From Roseiarcus sp963822215 (GTDB taxonomy: Bacteria; Pseudomonadota; Alphaproteobacteria; Rhizobiales; Beijerinckiaceae): a DNA stretch of 64,000 nt. Shown piece by piece: positions 1 through 7,352 of this stretch. The translations under genes and the position numbers were made by a program. The number at the start of each line of letters is the position of its first letter. The first letter of the stretch is position 1. Under the pieces are notes generated by a model. That model did no database searches, was not told the DNA's origin, and was given only the letters and a program-made list of their open reading frames with translations. The stretch spans positions 62,001-126,000 of the forward strand of contig CAWGGX010000013.1 in NCBI GenBank assembly GCA_963822215.1, written 5' to 3'.

Positions 1-797
1 CCGACCGAAACAAGGTTGCCCTCGAGATGATACAGGAACCCACCGCCAAACGCGGTCCTGTCCATCGGCCAGCCCGCGGTGTGCATGACCTGGCCGGGTT
101 CCGCCTTGTCCTCGGGAACCTCCCACAATTCCTTGACGCCGATGGCGTATGTCTGCGGGTCCTTGCCTTCGGCGAGCCGGAACCGCTCGAGAAGCTGCCG
201 GCCGAGCTGGCCGCGCGCGCCCTCGGCGAAGATCGTGTAGCGGCCCGTCAGCTCCATGCCGAGCTGGAAGGAATCCTTCGGCTCGACGTCCTTGCCGATC
301 CCCATGTTCCCGGTCGCGACGCCGCGCACCGAGCCGTCTTCGGCGTAGAGGATTTCGGCCGCCGCGAATCCCGGAAAGATCTCGACCCCGAGCGCCTCGG
401 CCTGTTCGGCGAGCCATTTGACCACGTAGCCCAGCCGGACAATGTAGCATCCGTGATTGTGGAAATTGCGTGGAACCAGAAAGTCCGGAATGCGGCGCGA
501 GCCGTTCTCGCGCAGGAGGACGACGTCGTCTCCAGTAACAGGCTGGTTGAGCGGCGCGCCGCGCTCCTTCCAGTCGGGAATGAGCTCGGTCAGCGCCCTG
601 GGGTCCATGACCGCGCCGGACAGGATATGCGCGCCGGGCTCGGACCCCTTCTCCAGCACGACGACGGAAAGATCCGGGTTGACCTGTTTGAGATGGATGG
701 CCGTCGCGAGCCCGGCAGGTCCCGCCCCGACGACCACCACGTCGTAGGCCATCAACTCGCGCGGCCCGAACTGTTCGAGAATTGCCTTCGGCGTCAT
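1..797 (-). CDS. Electron transfer flavoprotein-ubiquinone oxidoreductase, N-terminal part (runs off left edge)
   Basis: About 265 N-terminal residues are present; the 3' end lies outside the window. The protein would pass electrons from acyl-CoA dehydrogenases via ETF to ubiquinone at the inner membrane. An FAD-binding dinucleotide motif (VVVVGAGPAGL) lies about 20 residues from the start, followed by the ETF-QO type sequence HILSGAVMDPRAL and a long oxidoreductase core. The ATG at 797 gives the prefix MTPKAILEQFGPREL before MAYDVVVVG; the internal Met is an alternative start. It lies downstream of aliA/aliB on the same strand. AliB is an acyl-CoA dehydrogenase, so the context fits re-oxidation of its flavin. 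The family assignment is secure; the exact start is less so. Confidence 0.9.
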   Translation of the reverse strand, partial: MTPKAILEQFGPRELMAYDVVVVGAGPAGLATAIHLKQVNPDLSVVVLEKGSEPGAHILSGAVMDPRALTELIPDWKERGAPLNQPVTGDDVVLLRENGSRRIPDFLVPRNFHNHGCYIVRLGYVVKWLAEQAEALGVEIFPGFAAAEILYAEDGSVRGVATGNMGIGKDVEPKDSFQLGMELTGRYTIFAEGARGQLGRQLLERFRLAEGKDPQTYAIGVKELWEVPEDKAEPGQVMHTAGWPMDRTAFGGGFLYHLEGNLVSV

Positions 798-1113
798 CTC
801 TGCCTCGCCCTCATTCCGTCCTGCGCGTTCCCGTCCGCCGACCAGGTTCCGGACCTGCGCCAAGCCTTCCTAGAATCGCAGGAGGCATATGTCACGGACA
901 AATCGTTCAGGTCTAAACTAGTCTCGAAGGTCCTCGTGCGTCTATTGGCCCGGCCGCCACGGCGTCCGGACCGGACGGCGACCGGGATCCGGGCGCAGAG
1001 GCGCGCCCCGGCGGAGGACCGGACACGCGCCCGTTCAAGACGAATCGGAAAGCTCTCGGCGGCGATGGCCATGCGTCTCTCGGTGTTATCGTGCGCCGAA
1101 GCGCGACGTCTCG

Positions 1114-2101
1114 CTACAACGTCGCGTTGCGCAACATCTCGCGCAGCCAGAACTTCTGGATCTTGCCCGAAGGGGTCGCCGGCGGGGCGTCGCGCACAAT
1201 CAGCTTCTCCGGAATGTATTGCGTGGCGACCTTCTGCGCCTTCAGAAAATCGCTCATGCCGGCGAAGTCGATCGTCTGGCCGCTTTTCACGACAACCACC
1301 GCGCAGGCGCGTTCACCCAAGCGCTCGTCGGGATAGGCGACCACGGCGACCTGCGCGACCGCGGGATGCCGGTAGAGAAGCGACTCGACTACGACGGCCG
1401 GAATGTTCTCCCCGCCGCGGATGATGACGTCCTTGGTGCGGCCGCTGATGCGGATGTAGCGGTTGGCGTCCATGGTGGGTGCCCGACGTGTAGATGAGCT
1501 GGGTGATGTCGTCGGGGCCCGGCCGACTCCGCGTCAAGATCGAATCCGCGTCCGGCGCCCTCTCCCATTCGGGCGCGGTCAGCAAGGCGTCAAAATCGTC
1601 CTCTCCCCCGCCCCCAACGACGACGACCCGGGCGAGGTCCGGTAGGTCCTTCTGCAGTTCGCGCGCCATCGCCCCATGGTCGAAATGGCGAAAGGTCTTG
1701 GGGACGATCAGAACCTTAGCTTCGCTATGGCGCAGCATGAACGACAGCTCGTGTTCCCGGAAGATCGGCATGGGCAGATTGAGGACCGCGCCAATGCGCG
1801 AACAGGCAAGATAGAGCGCGGTGAACCGCCAACCGTTCGGAAGCTGCATGGGGACGACGTCGTTGCGGCCGACGCCGAGACGGGCGAGGCCGACTGCGAT
1901 CCGGTCCGCCATCGCGGCGAGTTCCCGGTAGGCGAATCGTCGAGCCTCCCCGGATTCGCGCTCGACGGCGGTCAGCGCGAGCCTGTCGGGGCAATGGACG
2001 AGGCAGGCGTTGAGATCGTCGTTGATCGTCCGGTCGCGCCAGTAGCCGCGCGCCACGCTTTCCGACCGGCGCGGCGGTAGGAGAACGGCGTCGAATTCCA
2101 T
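1114..2101 (-). pseudogene. aliA: Cyclohexanecarboxylate-CoA ligase (AliA-like) with internal out-of-frame deletion
   Basis: The N-terminal ~205 residues (from MEFDAVLLPPRR) are an AMP-forming acyl-CoA synthetase up to the phosphate-loop motif IYTSGT. Directly after it the frame changes. The C-terminal domain (RISGRTKDVIIRGGENI onward, ~119 residues, ending LREMLRNATL) continues in another frame. Family members are about 540 residues, so roughly 220 residues including most of the adenylation core are missing. The junction lies near 1470-1490. In R. palustris AliA activates cyclohexanecarboxylate, and the order aliA-aliB-badI-badH next to badR matches here. No adenylation activity is expected. 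Unlike the one-base indels elsewhere in the window, this cannot be explained by a single-base error. Confidence 0.85.
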
Positions 2102-2140
2102 GTTTCCTCTCCCCCTGGTCGCTGAGTTCGTTCGCGTCTC

Positions 2141-3292
2141 TTACGCCGGAACTGCGTCGCGCCCGGCGCGGGCGCGCGCGACGACGGTCTTCATGATCTC
2201 CGCCGTGCCGTCGCCGATCTGAAAGCCGAGCACATCGCGGAGCCGCTGCTTCATGGGCCCGCGGTCGTAGCCGCCGTGGCCATGCATGAGCAGGCACTGA
2301 TGGATGGCGTCGTAGGCAAGCTTCGGGGCCCACCACTTGCACATGGCTGCCTCGGCGCTGTGCGGCGCCCCCTTATCCTTGAGCCAAAGCGCCTGGAGGC
2401 AGAGGAGCCGCGCGGCCTCGACCTGCGTGTCGAAAGCAGCAAGCGGATGGGACACGCCCTGGAAGGCCGAGAGCGGCCTGCCGAAGGCTTGGCGCTCCGC
2501 GACGTAGGCCCACGTCTCCTCAAGCGCGACGCGGGCGACCGCAAGCACCTGCAGTCCGATCAACGCGCGGGAGAAGTCGAAGCCCTGCATCACCTGCACA
2601 AAGCCCTTGTTCTCATCGCCGAGCCGGTGCGAGACGGGAACGCAAACGCTCTCGAAGAACAGCGAGCCGCGGCCGATGGCCCGCTGACCGTGGCAGTCGA
2701 AACGGCTGCGGGTGATCCCCGGCAGGTCCATCGGAACGAGCAGGGCGGTCACGCCGTGGGCGCCGGACTCGACCGAACCCGTACGCCCGAACACCACCGC
2801 GGCGTCGGCCTGGTCGGCGGCGGAGGTCGAGGTTTTTTCGCCGTTGACCAAGTAGCGGTCGCCGTCGCGCTCGATGCGCAGGCGAAGGTTGGCGGCGTCC
2901 GATCCGCCGCGCGGCTCGGTGAGCGCGATGGCGAGCAGCGCTTCGCCTGCCGTCAGGCGTCTGAGCCACGGCGTCACGATCAGCGGATCGCCGTGATGAG
3001 AGAGAATCTGCCCAATCAGCGAGGCGAGCAAGCTGACGTAGGACAGGCTGAGGTCGGCGCGCGCGACCTCCTCGCAGATCAAGCCGGCCGCGAGAGAGCC
3101 GAGTCCTAGGCCTCCGTACTCTTCCTGCAGCTCGGGGGCGATGAAGCCCATCGCGCCCATCGCCTGCATGATCCCGCGGTCGAGAACGCGCGTCCGGTCG
3201 CGCTCCTCAAAGCCGGGGGCGACGCGGTCGGCGGAGAAACGCCGGACCTGTGCGGCGAGGGTGACGAGATCGTCGTCGAGATAGGGATTCAT
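2141..3292 (-). CDS. aliB: Cyclohexanecarboxyl-CoA dehydrogenase (acyl-CoA dehydrogenase family)
   Basis: A 383-residue acyl-CoA dehydrogenase of normal family length. It would oxidise cyclohexanecarboxyl-CoA to cyclohex-1-ene-1-carboxyl-CoA in the cytoplasm and pass electrons to ETF. Visible are the N-terminal helical domain, the FAD-contacting middle region with ALTEPRGGSDAANL, and the C-terminal IGDGTAEIMK typical of the family. It lies between broken aliA and badI on the same strand, the R. palustris order. The start ATG at 3292 follows a GGAGG-like sequence. Without context it would be called only an acyl-CoA dehydrogenase; the specific name rests on synteny with badI/badH/badR. Confidence 0.85.
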   Translation of the reverse strand: MNPYLDDDLVTLAAQVRRFSADRVAPGFEERDRTRVLDRGIMQAMGAMGFIAPELQEEYGGLGLGSLAAGLICEEVARADLSLSYVSLLASLIGQILSHHGDPLIVTPWLRRLTAGEALLAIALTEPRGGSDAANLRLRIERDGDRYLVNGEKTSTSAADQADAAVVFGRTGSVESGAHGVTALLVPMDLPGITRSRFDCHGQRAIGRGSLFFESVCVPVSHRLGDENKGFVQVMQGFDFSRALIGLQVLAVARVALEETWAYVAERQAFGRPLSAFQGVSHPLAAFDTQVEAARLLCLQALWLKDKGAPHSAEAAMCKWWAPKLAYDAIHQCLLMHGHGGYDRGPMKQRLRDVLGFQIGDGTAEIMKTVVARARAGRDAVPA

Positions 3293-3505
3293 AGACTTCC
3301 TCCCTCGTAATGCGTCCCTTCGCCCCGCGTGCGAGGAGAAGGTGGCCGTGCAGCAGCCGGATGAGGGGCCGCGCCAACGTCCGACATCGGCGCCGCCCCC
3401 TCACCCTGGCCGTCTCCTGAAAGGGACGCTCATGCGCCTTTTTCATCCATCCAGGTGCGCAAGCGCGAATGAGAGTTCTCCCGCGAGCGGGAGAGGGAGC
3501 GCTCT
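3293..3505. repeat. Intergenic region with REP-like palindrome between aliB and badI
   Basis: The 213-bp gap holds no supported gene. It contains pieces of the dispersed intergenic repeat seen elsewhere in the window (CCGGATGAGGGGCC at about 3358, CCCCCTCACCCTGGCC near 3397). A hairpin of the form TTCTCCCGCGAGCGGGAGA lies at about 3476-3495, just before the end of badI. Confidence 0.6.
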
Positions 3506-4288
3506 TCACCTCACATATTTACGAAACTCCGGCTTGCGCTTTTCCTTAAGCGCGGCGACGCCTTCTTTCGACTCGTCGGTGTCGTAGTAGAGCTTGAGCG
3601 CATACATCCCCATGCCGGCAATGCCGGCCTGATGGGCGGTGTCCATGTTGAAGCTGCGCTTGGCGATGGCGAGCGCGGTCGGGCTGCGCTCACACAACTC
3701 TTCGCCCCATTTCTGCACCTCGGCGTCGAGTTGATCGTGTGGCACGCACAGGTTGGCGAGCCCCATTGCGACCGCCTCCTCGCCCGAATAGCGCCGGCAC
3801 AGGTACCAGATCTCGCGCGCCTTCTTCTCGCCGACGACGCGGGCGAGAAAGGCGGTGCCGTAGCCGGGATCGACCGAGCCCATTTTCGGCCCGACCTGGC
3901 CGAAGACCGCCTTGTCCGAGCAGATGGTCAGGTCGCAGATGGTCGCGAGCACATTGCCCCCGCCGATGGCGTAGCCCTGCACCCGCGCAATCACCGGCTT
4001 CGGCACGTCGCGGATCGCCGCGTGCAGCTCCTCCATCGGCAGGCCGATCGTTCCGCGGCCGTCGTAGGCGCCCTCGTGCGCCGACTGGTCGCCTCCGGTG
4101 CAGAAGGCCCGGTCACCGGCGCCCGCCAGTACGATGGCGCCCACGCTGTTGTCGTAGCCAGCCTTGTAGAACGCCTTGATCAGCTCGTCGCAGGTCGTCC
4201 CGCGGAAGGCATTCATCTTGTCAGGACGATTGATGACGATCCAGGCGACGCCGTTGCGGATCTCGTAGATGATGTCCTCGAAAGGCAT
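3506..4288 (-). CDS. badI: 2-ketocyclohexanecarboxyl-CoA hydrolase (BadI)
   Basis: 260 residues of the crotonase/enoyl-CoA hydratase superfamily. BadI opens the ring of 2-ketocyclohexane-1-carboxyl-CoA to pimelyl-CoA, the last step of the alicyclic route of anaerobic benzoate and cyclohexanecarboxylate degradation. The sequence begins MPFEDIIYEIRNGVAWI. It has the crotonase CoA-binding/oxyanion region (DRAFCTGGDQ, GYAIGGGNVL) and the C-terminal PEFRKY region. A longer open frame extends upstream, but it overlaps badH and its sequence is not protein-like. The ATG at 4288 has a GGGAGA site 8 bases upstream and gives the usual length. It is 28 bp downstream of badH, so an operon is likely. Confidence 0.93.
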   Translation of the reverse strand: MPFEDIIYEIRNGVAWIVINRPDKMNAFRGTTCDELIKAFYKAGYDNSVGAIVLAGAGDRAFCTGGDQSAHEGAYDGRGTIGLPMEELHAAIRDVPKPVIARVQGYAIGGGNVLATICDLTICSDKAVFGQVGPKMGSVDPGYGTAFLARVVGEKKAREIWYLCRRYSGEEAVAMGLANLCVPHDQLDAEVQKWGEELCERSPTALAIAKRSFNMDTAHQAGIAGMGMYALKLYYDTDESKEGVAALKEKRKPEFRKYVR

Positions 4289-4316
4289 GCGGGTTTCTCC
4301 CTGAAACAGAACTCGG

Positions 4317-5084
4317 TCAGCCGGCCATGGTGAGGCCGCCTGAAACGCTGAGCACTTGGCCGGTGATATACGCCGCATCATCGCTGGCGAAGAACAGGAT
4401 CGCTCCCGGCAGGTCGTCCGGCCGGCCGATCCGGCCGAGCGGGATCGAGCGGGTGAAGGCCTCGACCAGCTTTTCCGGATTGCCGGCGCCTTCCTTGTAC
4501 GCGGCGAACAGCGCCGTGTCGGTCGGGCCGGGACAGACAACGTTGACCGTGATCCCGTGCCTCGAATGCTCGCGCGCGATGGTCTTGGAGAAGGCGACGA
4601 GGCCGCCCTTGCAGGCGGCGTAGACCGCCTCGCCCGAGGAGCCGACGCGCGCGGCGTCGGAGGCGATGTTGACGATGCGACCAGCCTTGCGGGCGACCAT
4701 GCCGGGCAGCACGGCATGGTGCATGTTGAGCGCGCCGGTGAGATTGACGGCGATCAGCCGGTCCCACTCGGTGGGCTCGGTCTTGACGAAGGGCCGAAAC
4801 ACGTCAAAGCCGGCGTTGTTGACCAACACGTCGATCGGGCCGAGCTCGGCCTCGGCCGCGGCGACGGCCGCGTCGACCGCGGCCCTCTTGGCGATGTCGC
4901 AGGCGAAGGCCTCGGCGACGCCGCCCGCGGCGGTGATTTCGGCGGCGACCGCGTTCGCCGATTCGAGATTGAGATCGAACACGGCGACCCGTGCGCCTTC
5001 GCGGGCAAAACGTCGCGCGGCGGCCCCGCCGATGCCGCCGCCGCCGCCGGTGATCACGACGACCTTTCCTGCAAAACGCGTCAT
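4317..5084 (-). CDS. badH: 2-hydroxycyclohexanecarboxyl-CoA dehydrogenase (BadH), SDR family
   Basis: Short-chain dehydrogenase of 255 residues from MTRFAGKVVVITGG. It would oxidise 2-hydroxycyclohexanecarboxyl-CoA to the 2-keto compound with NAD+, supplying BadI. The glycine-rich cofactor motif TGGGGGIGG, the NNAG motif (VLVNNAGF) and the catalytic Ser...Tyr-x-x-x-Lys (SDAARVGSSGEAVYAACK) are present. Two ATGs are possible: 5090 sits almost on the GGAGGAG site, while 5084 is 7 bases from it and gives the known BadH length, so 5084 is chosen. It is the first gene of the leftward operon and divergent from badR. Confidence 0.93.
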   Translation of the reverse strand: MTRFAGKVVVITGGGGGIGGAAARRFAREGARVAVFDLNLESANAVAAEITAAGGVAEAFACDIAKRAAVDAAVAAAEAELGPIDVLVNNAGFDVFRPFVKTEPTEWDRLIAVNLTGALNMHHAVLPGMVARKAGRIVNIASDAARVGSSGEAVYAACKGGLVAFSKTIAREHSRHGITVNVVCPGPTDTALFAAYKEGAGNPEKLVEAFTRSIPLGRIGRPDDLPGAILFFASDDAAYITGQVLSVSGGLTMAG

Positions 5085-5157
5085 GCCCATTCTCCTCCCA
5101 GCGGGCCCAGGATTGAGACCGCCGCCGATTTCGGACAGAATCGCAGGCGTCTCGTTT

Positions 5158-5174
5158 CATATTAAGTAAATATG
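5158..5174. promoter_or_regulatory. Candidate BadR/MarR-family operator
   Basis: A perfect inverted repeat, CATATT-AAGTA-AATATG, lies in the badH-badR divergent intergenic region. MarR-family dimers bind such palindromes. BadR of R. palustris represses the bad/ali genes and responds to 2-ketocyclohexanecarboxyl-CoA. Assignment to this BadR is inference from position and symmetry. Confidence 0.55.
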
Positions 5175-5217
5175 TTGTCGTAGATACCCGCGCATGGTGC
5201 GGAGCGCAAGAGGCAGC

Positions 5218-5778
5218 ATGGCGAAAAAAGCAGGGGAAACCGGCGGCAGCGCGGCGATCACCAAACTTGAATTGGCTAATAGGTTGTTCTTTCGCCTGTA
5301 TCAATGCGCAAATTTGTTGCATAAAACCGGAAGCCGGGCGGTCGAGGCCGAGGGCCTCACCACCCAGCAATGGGCCGTCCTCGGCGCCCTCTCGCGCAAG
5401 TCGGTCGAAAGCGGCATGAGCGTCGGCGACCTTGCCCGATATCTGATGGTCAGCCGGCAAAATCTCGCCGGGCTCCTGGGCCGCATGGAGCGCGACGGCC
5501 ATATCGGGATCGCGCCGGACGTGCGCGACCGACGCTCTCGCATCGTGACCATGACGGACGGCGGCCGTCATGTTTGGGGGACCCTCGCCCTTCCAAAGAT
5601 CCACGCCTATTACGATGAGATCCTGGCCGATTTCTCGATCAATGACGCCGCCCACATGTTGCACTATCTCCTGAAGATCATCGAGACCATGCAGCGCCTC
5701 GACGCGGCGTCGGCGAAAGCGGTAGAGGACGAAACGGAACAGCCGATCCGCGCCGCGCGACAGGAGACTCCCGGATGA
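5218..5778 (+). CDS. badR: MarR-family transcriptional regulator BadR
   Basis: A winged-helix MarR protein of 186 residues from MAKKAGETGG. The helix-turn-helix region is visible (TTQQWAVLGALS ... SVGDLARYLMVSRQNL), followed by the wing (GIAPDVRDRRSRIVTMT) and a C-terminal dimerisation helix. An upstream ATG at 5194 lacks a ribosome site; the ATG at 5218 has AGAGG about 5 bases upstream. It is divergent from badH with a palindrome between them, and its stop overlaps the start of the aldehyde dehydrogenase (ATGA). Family and context support the BadR identity; the ligand is inferred from the R. palustris orthologue. Confidence 0.88.
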   Translation: MAKKAGETGGSAAITKLELANRLFFRLYQCANLLHKTGSRAVEAEGLTTQQWAVLGALSRKSVESGMSVGDLARYLMVSRQNLAGLLGRMERDGHIGIAPDVRDRRSRIVTMTDGGRHVWGTLALPKIHAYYDEILADFSINDAAHMLHYLLKIIETMQRLDAASAKAVEDETEQPIRAARQETPG

Positions 5779-7238
5779 CCACCCTCACGCTGAAAGATCC
5801 CACCCTCCTCAAGGACACATGCTATGTCGCCGGCGCGTGGATCGGCGGCGCGGCGACGATCGCCGTCACAAATCCGGCCGACGGGAGCGTGATCGGCGTC
5901 GTGCCGAAGCTCGGCGCCGCCGAGACCCGGCGCGCGATCGAGGCGGCCGAAAAGGTGCAGAAGCTCTGGGCGAAGAGGACCGCCAAGGAGCGCGCCGCGG
6001 TGCTGCGCCAATGGTTCAACCTGATGATGGACAATCAGGAAGACCTGGCGCGGATCATGACCGCCGAGCAGGGAAAGCCGCTCGCCGAGTCGCGCGGCGA
6101 GATCGCCTACGGCGCCTCCTTCATCGAGTTCTTCGCCGAGGAGGGCAAGCGCATCTACGGCGAGACGATCCCCTCGCCCTGGCCCAACGCCCGAATGCTA
6201 GTGATCCGGCAGCCGATCGGCGTGGTGGCGGCGATTACGCCGTGGAACTTCCCCAACGCTATGATCACCCGCAAGGCCGGACCCGCACTCGCCGCCGGCT
6301 GCGCCTTCGTCTGCAAGCCGGCCGGCGAGACCCCGCTCTCGGCGCTGGCGCTCGCCGAACTCGGCGAACGCGCCGGCCTGCCGCCCGGCGTCTTCTCCGT
6401 CATCACCGGCTCTTCGCGCGAGATCGGCGCGGAGATGACATCGAACCCGATTGTCCGCGGCCTCACCTTCACCGGGTCGACCGAGGTCGGCCGCGTGCTG
6501 ATGGCCCAATGCGCCCCGACCATCAAGAAGCTTGGGCTCGAGCTCGGCGGCAACGCGCCGTTCATTGTGTTCGACGACGCCGACCTCGACGCGGCGGTTG
6601 AGGGCGCGATGGCCTCCAAATACCGCAACGCCGGCCAGACCTGCGTCTGCGCCAACCGGCTCTTGGTGCAGGACGGCGTGTACGACGCGTTCGCCGCCAA
6701 GCTGGCCGAGGCGGTCAAAAAGCTGAAAGTGGGCGACGGCTTCGAGTCCGGCGTCACCACCGGCCCGCTGATCAATGAGGCGGCGGTCGCCAAGGTCAAG
6801 GAGCATGTGGCGGACGCGTTGGCGAAGGGGGCGAGCGTCGTCGTCGGCGGCAAGCCGCTCGGCGGCAATTTCTACGAGCCGACGGTGCTCGCCGGCGTGA
6901 CGCCCGAGATGGCGGTGGCGCGCGAGGAGACCTTTGGGCCGGTCGCGCCGCTCTTCCGCTTCAAGACCGAGGAGGAGGCGATCGCCATGGCCAACGCCAC
7001 CGAATTCGGCCTCGCCTGCTATTTCTACGCCCGCGACATCGGCCGCGTCTGGCGGGTCGCGGAGGCCCTCGAATACGGAATGGTCGGCATCAACGAGGGT
7101 CTCATCTCGACAGCCGAAGCCCCGTTCGGCGGCGTCAAGGAGAGCGGCATCGGCCGCGAAGGCTCGCGCCACGGCGTCGAGGAATATCTCGAGCTGAAAT
7201 ACATGCTGATGGGCGGGCTTGGTGAACCGAAAAGCTGA
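5775..7238 (+). CDS. gabD: Succinate-semialdehyde dehydrogenase, GabD type (aldehyde dehydrogenase superfamily)
   Basis: 487 residues, the normal ALDH length. It oxidises an aldehyde, by similarity succinate semialdehyde, with NAD(P)+. Key residues are visible: PWNFPNAM and KPAGETP for cofactor and substrate binding, the general-base Glu at about 256 (LELGGNAP) and the nucleophile Cys at about 290 (GQTCVCANR). The C-terminal region KESGIGREGSRHG is typical of GabD. The start overlaps the badR stop, so the two are probably co-transcribed. This neighbour is not a classical bad gene; it may use another semialdehyde. Confidence 0.88.
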   Translation: MTTLTLKDPTLLKDTCYVAGAWIGGAATIAVTNPADGSVIGVVPKLGAAETRRAIEAAEKVQKLWAKRTAKERAAVLRQWFNLMMDNQEDLARIMTAEQGKPLAESRGEIAYGASFIEFFAEEGKRIYGETIPSPWPNARMLVIRQPIGVVAAITPWNFPNAMITRKAGPALAAGCAFVCKPAGETPLSALALAELGERAGLPPGVFSVITGSSREIGAEMTSNPIVRGLTFTGSTEVGRVLMAQCAPTIKKLGLELGGNAPFIVFDDADLDAAVEGAMASKYRNAGQTCVCANRLLVQDGVYDAFAAKLAEAVKKLKVGDGFESGVTTGPLINEAAVAKVKEHVADALAKGASVVVGGKPLGGNFYEPTVLAGVTPEMAVAREETFGPVAPLFRFKTEEEAIAMANATEFGLACYFYARDIGRVWRVAEALEYGMVGINEGLISTAEAPFGGVKESGIGREGSRHGVEEYLELKYMLMGGLGEPKS

Positions 7239-7352
7239 CCCTTCTATCCGACGCCACTCGTGGCGCTCAACTCTAAAGCTCGCGTAGGATCGCCTCGAAG
7301 TTTGATCTCTCGCTGCTCCCGCGTTATTTTCTGATGCGGCGGAGGAATCAGC

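Noticed and set aside
27..1424. 465-codon open frame on the plus strand
   Set aside because: Antisense to ETF-QO and aliA; high-GC shadow frame with no motif.
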